From contig CBFHJH010000006.1 in NCBI GenBank assembly GCA_965656185.1, positions 82,636-146,635 on the forward strand: DNA of 64,000 nucleotides, in the 5' to 3' direction. This DNA comes from Croceimicrobium sp965656185. GTDB lineage: Bacteria > Bacteroidota > Bacteroidia > Flavobacteriales > Schleiferiaceae. The position numbers and the translations under genes are program-made. The stretch's first letter is position 1, and the number at the start of each line of letters is the position of its first letter. Below are positions 7,951-17,498 of this stretch, piece by piece. Below the pieces are notes generated by a model. That model made no database searches. It was not told the origin of the DNA and was given only the letters and a program-made list of their open reading frames with translations.

Positions 7951-10900
7951 ATGAGGAACCACTTACCCGCGGGGTCATTTCGACCCCTTGGCTGGCTAGC
8001 GACTTCTTTATTGGTGTTCTTATTCGGCAGCATGAGCTTAAAGGCTCAGCTTTCGGGTGCTTATACCATAGACGCGTCGCAAGCAGCCTCCAGTACCAAC
8101 TACACTAGCTTTTCGGCCGCTGCGGCTGCCTTGGTTAGTAATGGTGTTTCTGGCCCGGTAACATTTACTGTTGCGGCCGGCTCTTACACCGACACTCTTT
8201 ATTTACCGGCTATTACTGGCGCAAGCGCTAGTAATACCATCACCTTCGACGGTGGCGACAGTGCAACCACGACTTTGGCCTATGATGCCACAGCCACGGG
8301 GCAGAACGCCGCTATCTTACTCGACGGTGCCGACCATGTAACCATCACCAATTTAAAGATTACCCATAGCGGCACGGACGATGCCTGGGGGCTTAGGTTG
8401 GCGAACCGAGCGGAACACAATTCCGTTGATGCGGTTGCGTTTGACATGACTTATGTTAGCTCCTTTGCGGAGGTTATCGCCATTTTAGGAAACGGTAGCT
8501 CAACTCTGGCTTACTCTGCGGGAGACGCCTTTAACGATTTGACCGTTTCCAACTGTATGCTAAAAGGCGGTTACTACGGTGCCCGATTTGAAGGTTCTGG
8601 TGGCTCGCCTAACGCCGACTCTACCGTGACCTTTAGCAATTGTCATTTCTTAGATAATTACGGCTACGGTGCTTACTTTGATGATATTCACCAAATTACC
8701 TTAGATGGGAATACGATTGATGGTATTGCCACGAGCTCTAAAGATGGTTTTTACTTTACAGATATCGTAGAGTATACCATTACGGGAAACACGGTATTAG
8801 TGCCAGATTACGGCATCTATATTTCTGACGGTAACTTTGATGCGGTTCCAAGCACCCAGAGTCTGATTGCCAACAACTTCCTAAGCAGCTCTGACGATGA
8901 AGCAGCTTACTTTACCGACTTTGAAGACACCGATGTATTTTACAATACTTTCTACACCGGTGGTTCTAGTACTTCGGCCTATGGAGTTTATTTAAATGAC
9001 CCAGAGTTTAACTCGATTCAAAATAACATATTCTACGGTACTTCTTCTTATGCGCTTTATTCCGCTGATGACCTATCGGCGGCAACCAGCGTTGTGGTAG
9101 ACTACAATATTTACTACACCGTTAACGGAGCAAACTTGATTTACAATAGCTTCTCTGGTGGTACTTACGCGGACCTTGCCAGCTGGCAAACTGCGAACCC
9201 AGGCTTAAATGTAAACTCTTTGGAAGGAGATCCAATTTTTTCAAACCTGGGTACAAGTGTTGCTTTGTCTGGAACCTTAGCCGATGGAGCAGCTACTCCA
9301 ATTGCGGCCATTACCTTGGATATCGATGGTGATGCTCGTAATGCCACCACCCCAGATATCGGTGCCGATGAATTTACTCCGGCCAGCTGCTTACCAGCTT
9401 CAGGTCTTTCTGCTGCGGTGGTATATGCCGATAGTGCTTTAGCGGCTTGGGTTGATAATAATACAGGATCGACCTTTAGCCTTGAATATGGCGCTACTGG
9501 ATTTACTCCGGGTAGCGGTACCACAGTAAGTGGAATCAATGATACCTCTTATACAATTACAGGCCTTAGCCCACAGACGAGCTACGATTTTTACGTGACA
9601 GCAGATTGTGGCGCAGGAGGTACAGCAACTCAGGCCGGTCCTGGAACCTTTACCACAGGTTGTGCGGCAATCATTCCTCCTAGCTTGGAGGACTTTAGCG
9701 CAGGTTGGACGCCAGACGCTTGTTGGGAACAGGCTGGGAGCGGTACTCCTAGCACCGGTCCTTCAGCCGTAGGCTCCAGTTCTTGGACCACCGATGGCTT
9801 TGCGAATAATGGCAGCTCTGGTGCGGTAAAGGTTAATATTTACGCTAGCACAAAAGAAGAATGGATGCTAAGTCCAACTTATGATATCGGGACTAGTGGA
9901 ACCTTGCAGATGGAGTTTGACTTTGGTGTGTTTAACTGGAATACCAGCACTCCTGGATCACTCGGGTCAGATGATGAAGTTCAGGTTTTGATTTCTACCG
10001 ATATGGGTCTCACTTGGACAGCAATGGACACCATCGATAATACTTTTGTCACCGCCGCTACGGGCAACCACTTGGTGTATTCGCTTAGCGCCTACACCGG
10101 CATGGTTCAATTTGCTATTTGGGCTTCTGAAGGAAGTACCAATGACCCAGAAGACGTTGATGTATTTGTAGACAACTTTGAAGTACGCGTTGCACCAGCT
10201 TGTGCGGCCTCGAGTGCTTTACAGGCGATTAATATCACCGATAACTCTGCAGACCTTACATGGGCTGCTGGAGACGGTGCTAACTGGGGAGTAGAATACG
10301 GTCCGGCTGGGTTTACACCCGGTAGTGGTACCTCCATCAATGCTACCAATGATACTATTTCAATTAGTGGTTTGATGTCGAACACCAGTTATGACTTTTA
10401 TGTAACTGATAGTTGTGGTGCTGCGGGTACTTCTACCACCTNNNNNNNNNNNNNNNNNNNNNNNNNNNNNNNNNNNNNNNNNNNNNNNNNNNNNNNNNNN
10501 NNNNNNNNNNNNNNNNNNNNNNNNNNNNNNNNNNNNNNNNCTGGTCCAGCTTCCTTTACTACTAGTATCGCTGGTCCTCGTACAATTGCTTGTACCACCG
10601 GTTCTACAGGGGCTCTCTTTACGGAAGAGTTCGATAATAGTACATCCTTTACGGGCAACATCAATAACGGAAATGGATCATGGCTCTACGATAGTAACTT
10701 TACTGGCTCTAGCAGCACTGGCCCGTCTGCTCCGCATAGCGGATCACACTATATTTATGTAGAAACTTCTACTGGTGGCCCAGACTCTGCTTCTATAGTA
10801 TCACCAGCAATAGATCTTAGCGCTGCATCGCAAGCGGTAGATCTTTCCTTCTGGCTGCATGCTTATGGTCAGAATATTGGTACCTTGAAAGTAGGGGTTT

Positions 10901-13900
10901 CAACCTCGGCTAGTGGACCCTTTACTACGGAGTTTACTTATGGTCCAGGCGAACTACAGACCGACGAATTGGATCCATTCCAAAATGTGGGAGTAAACCT
11001 AGATTCTTACTTAGGACAGACCATTTACATTGAGTTCCGGTACATTCGTGGTTCTTCTTTCTACGGTGATTTAGCTATTGACCTAGTGGAAATACTAACT
11101 TGTCAGTCTTGTTTGGCTTCTACTAACCTAAGCGCCTTTAATGTTACCCCATTTACGGCAGACCTTACTTGGACTGCTGGTTCGGGAACTAACTGGGCTG
11201 TGGAATACGGCCCAAGTGGATTTACGCCCGGTTCAGGAACCTCGGTAAGCGCAAGTAATGATACCATAACCCTAACTGGTTTAATGGCCTCAACTGCTTA
11301 TGATTTCTACGTGACCGACTCTTGTGGTGGTGCTCTCGGTGCCTCTCCAGCGGCTGGTCCTGGAAGCTTTACCACTGCCGTGAACTGCCCTGCTACCGAA
11401 ACCCTTCCATTCATGGAGAGTTTCGATGCTAATGCTGGCTGTTTTACCGCTATCGACGCTGGTGGTGCCAGTGGAGACACTTGGGCTCATACCGTAAGTA
11501 CTTCTCAGAATTTAGACGGTACGGGTTACATGCGCGTAGACTCAGATGCCGATGGTAATGGCGTACACCTTATCGAGACTTTAGAGTCTCCGGTAATCGA
11601 TGCCTCAACCGTTAACAATGCATTGGTATTAGAATTCGATCATTACTACCGCTGGATCGGTCCAGACTCTGGCACCGTGCAGGTATATGACGGGTCAGCT
11701 TGGATCAACGTTGCTACCTATACTTCCTCTACCGGAGGTTGGTCTTCTCCAAGTCACGAAGTGATCGACGTTACTGCCTACGCTAATGCAAACTTCCAAG
11801 TGCGTTTCCTCTACGATGACGGAAATACTTGGGCTTGGTATTGGGGTGTAGATAACTTCTCGGTTGAAGACAAGTGTTTAGCCCAAAGTCTTCCTTACAC
11901 CGAGAACTTCGATACTGATCTTGGCTGTTTCACCACCATCGATGCTGGTGGAGCGAGCGGAGACACTTGGACTCAAACTGTAAGTACTTCTCAGAATTTA
12001 GACGGTACCGGTTATGTTCGGGTAGACTCAGATGCCGACGGTAATGGAGTACATCTGATCGAAACTTTAGTATCTCCAGTGATCGACGCTTCTAATGTGA
12101 GCGGAACTCTAACTCTTACCTTTGATCACTACTACCGTGCAATCGGCAGTGATTCAGGTGTTGTTGAGGTTTGGGACGGAACTACCTGGAATAACTTGGC
12201 CACCTATAACGCCAACACTGGCGCTTGGGGTGCACCCGCGCAGGAAAGTTTTGATATTACGGCATATGCTAACTCAGAGCTACAAGTACGTTTTGTTTAT
12301 GATGACGACGATTCTTGGGCTTGGTATTGGTCGGTGGATAACTTCTCGATAGCCGATATCGGTTGTTTACCTTCTACCGCTCTTCAAGCATTCAATATTA
12401 CCACTACCAGTGCAGACCTAACTTGGACTGCAGGCACAGGTAATGATTGGGTCGTGGAGTATGGCGTTTCAGGCTTTACACCTGGTTCGGGCACTATTAT
12501 TAATGCTACCAACGATACCATTTCTATTACGGGCTTAATGCCCTCTACCGCTTACGATTTCTACGTAACTGATAGCTGTGGAATGATGGGAAGTTCTCCA
12601 GTAGCAGGACCAGGTAGCTTTAATACGCTTTGTGCGCCAGTTAACATGTATCCTTACGTAGAGGACTTTGACGGCGGTGTTATTCCGGTATGTTACAGCG
12701 AAACAAGCACTAGCTCATCCTACACTTGGCGTCCAAATACTGGTGGAACCACTTCCGGCAGTACTGGACCTTCTGGCGACGCTACCAGCGGAACCGGTTA
12801 CTACATGTACGTAGAAGCCAGTTCACCAGCCTCGCCCGGCGATAGTGCCTATCTATACACTCCGGAGTTCGACATGACCTCATTGTCTAATCCAGAAATC
12901 GTTTATGCTTACCACATGTACGGAGCCGATATCGTAAACTTGGATCTACAAGCCTACGATCGGACCAGCATGACTTGGGTTAGTCTAAATAATATTGTTG
13001 GACAACAACAAAGTGGAAGTGGAGATGCTTGGCTAGAAGCTCGTGTACCACTTGCGGCTTATACCACAGATACGGCACTTCAATTGCGCTTCTTCAGCGA
13101 ACGCGGTGCTAGTTTCAATGGTGATGCGGCAGTAGATGATATCATGGTTAGAGAAATTCCTCCTTGTGTGGACCCATCTAACTTTATGGTAGTTACCGCC
13201 ACTAGTAACAGTGTAAGCTTGTCTTGGGATAGCGATACTAATATCGTAGCCTCTACAATTCAATACGGTGCGCCAGGCTTTAGCCTAGGTAGCGGCACTA
13301 ACGTAGCGGCAACTCCTGGTGGCTTTACCGTAAGCGGATTGGCCGGAACTACTTGCTATGACTTCTATGTGAAAGATAGCTGTTCGGCTGGAACCAATTG
13401 GGTAGGACCGGTAACCGCATGTACTATTGCTACTTGTTCGGTTTCTTCTACTCCAAGCAGTACCACCAATGATACGACCGACTGTGACGGCGGGCCTACC
13501 AATTTAAGTGCCATGTCGAGTACCACCAATGATCTTGTTTGGATCGATAATGGTATCGTGCGTGAAACGGGTATGAACTATACTACCGATTCGGTGAGTT
13601 TTACCACCCCATTCGATGTGTCGGAATACGTTACTACTAATAATGTTTCGATCGGACCTATGACCAATATTGCTGCCAGTGGCTTTGGCAACTTCAGCAA
13701 TGGTCAGTGGATTACCGTAGACGATACCATTCATATCGATAGTATGACCGTACGTCATCAAAATGATGTAGTGGCCTTCGTACAGATCGTTGATGCAGCT
13801 ATAACTACCGTTCTACAACGCGGAGATACCTTTACTACGCCTGCGGGTGTAACAGGTGATTACCGAGTTCCAGTAAATATGGTACTTACACCTGGGGTTT

Positions 13901-15120
13901 ACTTTATGAACGTTGACTTCCTTTCTGGGTCGGGATCTCTTTTCCGTGCAACTGGAGGAGCCAACTACCCTTATGATGTGGCCGGATTAATGAGTATTGA
14001 CTCTACAAACTTCTCTGACCAGAGCCGTATCTATTATACCTTCGACCTAAGTATTTCTAAGGCCTGTATTGGGCCAGCAGCACAAGCCTTGGCAGTGGTG
14101 CCTGGTGCAAATGCCGGTATGACGGATACGGTTGCCGTATGTTCTACCGAAAGTGCGGTTAACCTTGCTGGTTTCTTAGGTGTTCACGATGGTGGCGGTA
14201 CTTGGATCGACGACGATGCGACCGGTGCGCTTACCGATAGTATCTTCGACGCTACGGCAGTTGCCAGCGGCGCCGCGTATAACTTCACTTACATTGTTCC
14301 AGGATCTAACGGTTGTGCCGGGGATACTGCCATGCTCAATGTAAGTGTTGAAGCTGCACCCGATGCAGGCATCGATACAACGGCCTTGGCTTGTCAAGGT
14401 AGCGGAATCCTCATTCTACGTAACTACATTACCGGTAACCGCTTCGCGGGTACTTGGGTAGACTTAGATGGTTCTGGTGCCCTTGGAGCAACCGGCTCAT
14501 TCAACACCAATAATGCAACTGCAGGGGTTTACCGTGCCGCTTACATCTTAAGTGGTACTGTTTGTGATCCAGACACTGCAATTGTAACCGTAGACCTCGA
14601 CGATCCAGTAAGTGCTGGCCTCGCGGCTTCAGATACGGTTTGTGATGATGAAGCAATGGTAGACCTTAATAACTTCCTAGACGCTAGTGCTACAGCTGGA
14701 GGTACTTGGTCCGACCTTAGCGGGACAGGTGCTTTAAGTGCTAATATTTTCGATGCTACCGCGGTTAGCAACGGAGCTACTTACAGCTTCCAGTACAAAG
14801 TATCATCTAATTGTGGCGACGACTCGGTAACAGTTGACCTATTCGTAGAAGACTGTGACGTGAGTTTACGCGACTTGAACACTGGGTTCATCAGTATCTA
14901 TCCTAACCCGACTAAGGGAATTATTAAGATCGATGACGATAACGTAAAAGGTGAGATTCAAGTGGAACTGTTCTCAGCTAGTGGAGCACTTCTTGTGAGT
15001 GAGATCTACAATGAGCATGAAGAGATCCGTTTGGATATTTCAGATTACGCTGTTGGTGTTTACACCATTAAAGTGAGTTCAAGCAAAGGCTTAGATGTTA
15101 AACGCGTCATGAAGCATTAA
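7951..15120 (+). CDS. Giant secreted multidomain protein, T9SS type A tail
   Basis: About 2390 residues including a gap of 33 X. Signal peptide 1-33 (cleavage near LKAQ). Residues about 40-475 are a right-handed parallel beta-helix with repeated TITF/ITNLKI/NTFY strands. Then at least five fibronectin III modules (near 478, 752, 1050, 1470, 1737; hallmark YGxxGFTPGSGT...YDFYVTDSCG) alternate with MAM/jelly-roll-like modules (near 571, 890, 1147, 1309, 1560). Near 2050-2300 are three repeats built on GGTWxD...FDATAV. The last 80 residues (ISIYPNPTKG to VKRVMKH) are a Por-type sorting domain. Probably a surface adhesin or matrix protein. It has no recognised catalytic motif. A terminator follows at 15143. 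Confidence 0.9.
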   Translation: MRNHLPAGSFRPLGWLATSLLVFLFGSMSLKAQLSGAYTIDASQAASSTNYTSFSAAAAALVSNGVSGPVTFTVAAGSYTDTLYLPAITGASASNTITFDGGDSATTTLAYDATATGQNAAILLDGADHVTITNLKITHSGTDDAWGLRLANRAEHNSVDAVAFDMTYVSSFAEVIAILGNGSSTLAYSAGDAFNDLTVSNCMLKGGYYGARFEGSGGSPNADSTVTFSNCHFLDNYGYGAYFDDIHQITLDGNTIDGIATSSKDGFYFTDIVEYTITGNTVLVPDYGIYISDGNFDAVPSTQSLIANNFLSSSDDEAAYFTDFEDTDVFYNTFYTGGSSTSAYGVYLNDPEFNSIQNNIFYGTSSYALYSADDLSAATSVVVDYNIYYTVNGANLIYNSFSGGTYADLASWQTANPGLNVNSLEGDPIFSNLGTSVALSGTLADGAATPIAAITLDIDGDARNATTPDIGADEFTPASCLPASGLSAAVVYADSALAAWVDNNTGSTFSLEYGATGFTPGSGTTVSGINDTSYTITGLSPQTSYDFYVTADCGAGGTATQAGPGTFTTGCAAIIPPSLEDFSAGWTPDACWEQAGSGTPSTGPSAVGSSSWTTDGFANNGSSGAVKVNIYASTKEEWMLSPTYDIGTSGTLQMEFDFGVFNWNTSTPGSLGSDDEVQVLISTDMGLTWTAMDTIDNTFVTAATGNHLVYSLSAYTGMVQFAIWASEGSTNDPEDVDVFVDNFEVRVAPACAASSALQAINITDNSADLTWAAGDGANWGVEYGPAGFTPGSGTSINATNDTISISGLMSNTSYDFYVTDSCGAAGTSTTXXXXXXXXXXXXXXXXXXXXXXXXXXXXXXXXXXGPASFTTSIAGPRTIACTTGSTGALFTEEFDNSTSFTGNINNGNGSWLYDSNFTGSSSTGPSAPHSGSHYIYVETSTGGPDSASIVSPAIDLSAASQAVDLSFWLHAYGQNIGTLKVGVSTSASGPFTTEFTYGPGELQTDELDPFQNVGVNLDSYLGQTIYIEFRYIRGSSFYGDLAIDLVEILTCQSCLASTNLSAFNVTPFTADLTWTAGSGTNWAVEYGPSGFTPGSGTSVSASNDTITLTGLMASTAYDFYVTDSCGGALGASPAAGPGSFTTAVNCPATETLPFMESFDANAGCFTAIDAGGASGDTWAHTVSTSQNLDGTGYMRVDSDADGNGVHLIETLESPVIDASTVNNALVLEFDHYYRWIGPDSGTVQVYDGSAWINVATYTSSTGGWSSPSHEVIDVTAYANANFQVRFLYDDGNTWAWYWGVDNFSVEDKCLAQSLPYTENFDTDLGCFTTIDAGGASGDTWTQTVSTSQNLDGTGYVRVDSDADGNGVHLIETLVSPVIDASNVSGTLTLTFDHYYRAIGSDSGVVEVWDGTTWNNLATYNANTGAWGAPAQESFDITAYANSELQVRFVYDDDDSWAWYWSVDNFSIADIGCLPSTALQAFNITTTSADLTWTAGTGNDWVVEYGVSGFTPGSGTIINATNDTISITGLMPSTAYDFYVTDSCGMMGSSPVAGPGSFNTLCAPVNMYPYVEDFDGGVIPVCYSETSTSSSYTWRPNTGGTTSGSTGPSGDATSGTGYYMYVEASSPASPGDSAYLYTPEFDMTSLSNPEIVYAYHMYGADIVNLDLQAYDRTSMTWVSLNNIVGQQQSGSGDAWLEARVPLAAYTTDTALQLRFFSERGASFNGDAAVDDIMVREIPPCVDPSNFMVVTATSNSVSLSWDSDTNIVASTIQYGAPGFSLGSGTNVAATPGGFTVSGLAGTTCYDFYVKDSCSAGTNWVGPVTACTIATCSVSSTPSSTTNDTTDCDGGPTNLSAMSSTTNDLVWIDNGIVRETGMNYTTDSVSFTTPFDVSEYVTTNNVSIGPMTNIAASGFGNFSNGQWITVDDTIHIDSMTVRHQNDVVAFVQIVDAAITTVLQRGDTFTTPAGVTGDYRVPVNMVLTPGVYFMNVDFLSGSGSLFRATGGANYPYDVAGLMSIDSTNFSDQSRIYYTFDLSISKACIGPAAQALAVVPGANAGMTDTVAVCSTESAVNLAGFLGVHDGGGTWIDDDATGALTDSIFDATAVASGAAYNFTYIVPGSNGCAGDTAMLNVSVEAAPDAGIDTTALACQGSGILILRNYITGNRFAGTWVDLDGSGALGATGSFNTNNATAGVYRAAYILSGTVCDPDTAIVTVDLDDPVSAGLAASDTVCDDEAMVDLNNFLDASATAGGTWSDLSGTGALSANIFDATAVSNGATYSFQYKVSSNCGDDSVTVDLFVEDCDVSLRDLNTGFISIYPNPTKGIIKIDDDNVKGEIQVELFSASGALLVSEIYNEHEEIRLDISDYAVGVYTIKVSSSKGLDVKRVMKH
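10442..10540. other. Assembly gap, 99 N, inside giant gene
   Basis: Lies at the end of a fibronectin III module. Joining the flanks with no missing base restores the frame (the split codon becomes TCT) and gives CGAAGTSTTSGPASFTT. This is the same length as the matching stretch of the first module, CGAGGTATQAGPGTFTT. The true gap is either nil or a whole number of collapsed repeat units. Confidence 0.97.
11386..12357 (+). repeat. Tandem duplication, 486-bp unit, in giant gene
   Basis: Two adjacent copies of a 162-residue jelly-roll/MAM-like module, offset exactly 486 bases (for example 11461 against 11947). Both encode AGGASGDTW, STSQNLDGTGY and RVDSDADGNGVHLIETL. Long stretches are nearly identical in DNA, with mostly synonymous changes, which indicates recent duplication within the gene. 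Confidence 0.9.
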
Positions 15121-15142
15121 GCTTAAAACTTAATATCTTGAG

Positions 15143-15171
15143 AAACCCCGGCCTTAGGTCGGGGTTTTTTT
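15143..15171 (+). terminator. Intrinsic terminator after giant gene
   Basis: An 11-bp stem (AAACCCCGGCC with GGTCGGGGTTT, one G-T pair) and a three-base loop run into seven T, 23 bases after the stop codon. Confidence 0.92.
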
Positions 15172-15213
15172 ATGGAATAAAGTGACAAGTCATTTTAGAT
15201 GCTTCGCAGATCT

Positions 15214-15221
15214 TATATTTG
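15214..15221 (+). promoter_or_regulatory. -7 promoter box TATATTTG for prolyl oligopeptidase
   Basis: Exact TAnnTTTG, 35 bases before the ATG at 15257 and just after the preceding terminator. A partial TTT-rich -33 element lies about 18 bases upstream. Confidence 0.6.
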
Positions 15222-15256
15222 TGTACCGATCTAGCCCAATTACAAATCCATTTAGT

Positions 15257-17443
15257 ATGAGAAAAGCAACTTTGTTTGGCGGAGTAGCGTTAAGCGCGCT
15301 CCTGCTAGCATGTAATCAAGAGAAACCTAAAACTGAGGCAGAAGGCATGAGTCTAGACTATCCTGAAACCCGCAAAGACACAAGCGTGGTTGACCAGTAT
15401 TTCGGCACTGCCGTGGCGGATCCCTACCGCTGGCTGGAAGATGACCGTTCAGCCGAAACAGAGGCTTGGGTTGAGGCCCAAAACAATGTAACCTTCGGTT
15501 ATTTGGAGGAGATACCTTACCGTGATGAGATCAAAGAGAAATTAAAGGACCTATGGAATTACGAGAAGGTAGGAGCTCCTTTTGAACGAGGCGACTACAC
15601 CTATTTCTATAAGAATAATGGGCTTCAAAATCAGTATGTGATCTATCGCTTTAAAACCGAAGGTGGCTCAATGGATAATGCCGAGGTGTTCTTAGACCCC
15701 AATACATTCGCTGAAGACGGCACTACCTCTTTGGGAGGAATGAGTTTTACAGAAGATGGTAGTCTTTGTGCCTATCAAATTTCCGAAGGAGGTTCCGATT
15801 GGCGAAAAGTAATTGTCATAGATGCCGAAACAAAAGAGCAATTGGGCGACACCTTAATGGACGTGAAGTTCTCCGGATTAAGTTGGCGCGGAAACGAAGG
15901 CTTTTATTATAGTTCTTACGATAAGCCCACCGAAGGTTCTCAGCTAACTGCAATGACCGATATGCATAAGCTGTATTTCCATAAAATGGGCACCGCCCAA
16001 GCCGACGACCAATTAATTTTTGGTGGCCCGGATATGAAAAGACGCTATGTGGGTGGTTATGTTACAGAAGACCAAGCTTATTTAGTGATCTCTGCCGCAG
16101 AGTCTACCACCGGAAATGAGCTCTATATTCAAAAACTCACTGAGGAAAATGCCCCAATCCTTCCTATCGTGGAAGGCTACGAAAGCGATCAAAGTATCAT
16201 TCATAGTGAGGGAGAGGTCCTGTACCTCAAGACCAACAAAAACGCCCCTAATGGGAGGGTAGTTAAAACCACCTTTGCAAATTTGGCTCCCGAAAACTGG
16301 TTAGATGTTATTCCCGAAACTGAAAATGTACTTACAATAGGTACCGCTGGAGGAAAACTATTTGCCACTTATATGATCGACGCGATCGAAAAGGTTTATC
16401 AGTACAACCTAAGCGGAGATATGGAACGTGAGATCGAATTGCCGGGCTTGGGTTCGGTAGGCGGCTTTGGTGGCAAATGGGATGCTCAGGAAATCTACTA
16501 CAGTTTCACTTCATACGTTTACCCCGGGACCACCTTTAAATATAATATTGCCAGCGGCGAATCGGAGCTTTACCGTAAGTCGGCCGTAGACTTCGATCCT
16601 AGCCAATTCGAATCTAAGCAAGTATTCTACCAGTCTAAAGATGGTACAAAAGTACCGATGATCATTACCTATAAGAAAGGGATAAAGCGTGATGGCTCTA
16701 ACCCTACTTTACTTTACGGCTACGGCGGTTTTAACGTGAGTCTTACGCCAAGCTTTAGCACTAGTAATATTATCTTTTTACAACAAGGCGGTATCTATGC
16801 TGTGGCCAACCTACGCGGTGGCGGTGAATATGGCGAAGAGTGGCATATGGCTGGTACTAAAATGCAAAAGCAAAATGTTTTCGACGATTTTATTGCCGCG
16901 GCCGAATACCTAATCGCCGAGAAATACACTAGTTCGGAGAAGCTCGCCATAAACGGTGGTTCTAATGGTGGCTTGCTAGTGGGAGCCACTATGACCCAGC
17001 GTCCAGATCTTATGGCGGTTGCTCTTCCAGCGGTTGGCGTATTGGATATGTTGCGCTATAACAAGTTTACCGCTGGTGCGGGATGGCATACCGACTATGG
17101 TACAGCTGAAGATAGTAAAGAAATGTTCGAATACCTCTTAGGCTATTCGCCCGTGCACAATGTAAAAGCGGGGACCGAGTATCCTGCGACCATGGTAACT
17201 ACCGGCGACCATGACGACCGGGTGGTGCCGGCTCACAGCTTTAAATTTGCTGCGGCCCTACAGGAAGGCCACGTTGGCGACAATCCTGTTTTAATTCGGA
17301 TCGCAACCAATGCTGGACACGGTGCTGGTAAGTCTACCGAGCAGATCATTCAGGAGCAAACTGATAAATGGAGCTTCATTCTCTACAATATGGGTTACGA
17401 TAAATTACCCAGCCCCTACGATAACTCCGCTTTAGAAGATTAG
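15257..17443 (+). CDS. Prolyl oligopeptidase, lipoprotein (S9A)
   Basis: Serine peptidase cleaving after proline in short peptides, 728 residues. The start at 15257 is preferred to the GTG at 15182 because it gives a clean lipoprotein signal (LSALLLAC, Cys19), so the enzyme is anchored in the envelope. The N-terminal cap begins DPYRWLED and is followed by a seven-bladed propeller. The C-terminal alpha/beta-hydrolase carries Ser569 (GGSNGGLLVG), an Asp near 653 (GDHDDRVVP) and His688 (NAGHGAGKS). The triad is complete. Flanking terminators make it a single-gene unit. Its location on a lipid anchor suggests peptide scavenging outside the cytoplasm. Confidence 0.95.
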   Translation: MRKATLFGGVALSALLLACNQEKPKTEAEGMSLDYPETRKDTSVVDQYFGTAVADPYRWLEDDRSAETEAWVEAQNNVTFGYLEEIPYRDEIKEKLKDLWNYEKVGAPFERGDYTYFYKNNGLQNQYVIYRFKTEGGSMDNAEVFLDPNTFAEDGTTSLGGMSFTEDGSLCAYQISEGGSDWRKVIVIDAETKEQLGDTLMDVKFSGLSWRGNEGFYYSSYDKPTEGSQLTAMTDMHKLYFHKMGTAQADDQLIFGGPDMKRRYVGGYVTEDQAYLVISAAESTTGNELYIQKLTEENAPILPIVEGYESDQSIIHSEGEVLYLKTNKNAPNGRVVKTTFANLAPENWLDVIPETENVLTIGTAGGKLFATYMIDAIEKVYQYNLSGDMEREIELPGLGSVGGFGGKWDAQEIYYSFTSYVYPGTTFKYNIASGESELYRKSAVDFDPSQFESKQVFYQSKDGTKVPMIITYKKGIKRDGSNPTLLYGYGGFNVSLTPSFSTSNIIFLQQGGIYAVANLRGGGEYGEEWHMAGTKMQKQNVFDDFIAAAEYLIAEKYTSSEKLAINGGSNGGLLVGATMTQRPDLMAVALPAVGVLDMLRYNKFTAGAGWHTDYGTAEDSKEMFEYLLGYSPVHNVKAGTEYPATMVTTGDHDDRVVPAHSFKFAAALQEGHVGDNPVLIRIATNAGHGAGKSTEQIIQEQTDKWSFILYNMGYDKLPSPYDNSALED

Positions 17444-17450
17444 AAATGAA

Positions 17451-17481
17451 AAAGCCCGGACGGTAAGTCCGGGCTTTTTTT
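17451..17481. terminator. Bidirectional intrinsic terminator
   Basis: Perfect 11-bp stem (AAAGCCCGGAC with GTCCGGGCTTT), loop GGTAA, T-run on the + side and an A-rich run on the left that becomes a T-run on the - strand. It separates two converging genes, so it probably serves both. Confidence 0.93.
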
Positions 17482-17498
17482 ATCAAATTACACAGAAA

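Noticed and set aside
13033..14400. Minus-strand open frames of 70-90 codons within the giant gene
   Set aside because: Codon bias of a repetitive Ser/Thr/Gly gene leaves long antisense frames; no start signals or family matches.
15182..15256. Upstream GTG start for the prolyl oligopeptidase
   Set aside because: It would put 25 residues before a clean lipoprotein signal and cross the TATATTTG promoter box.
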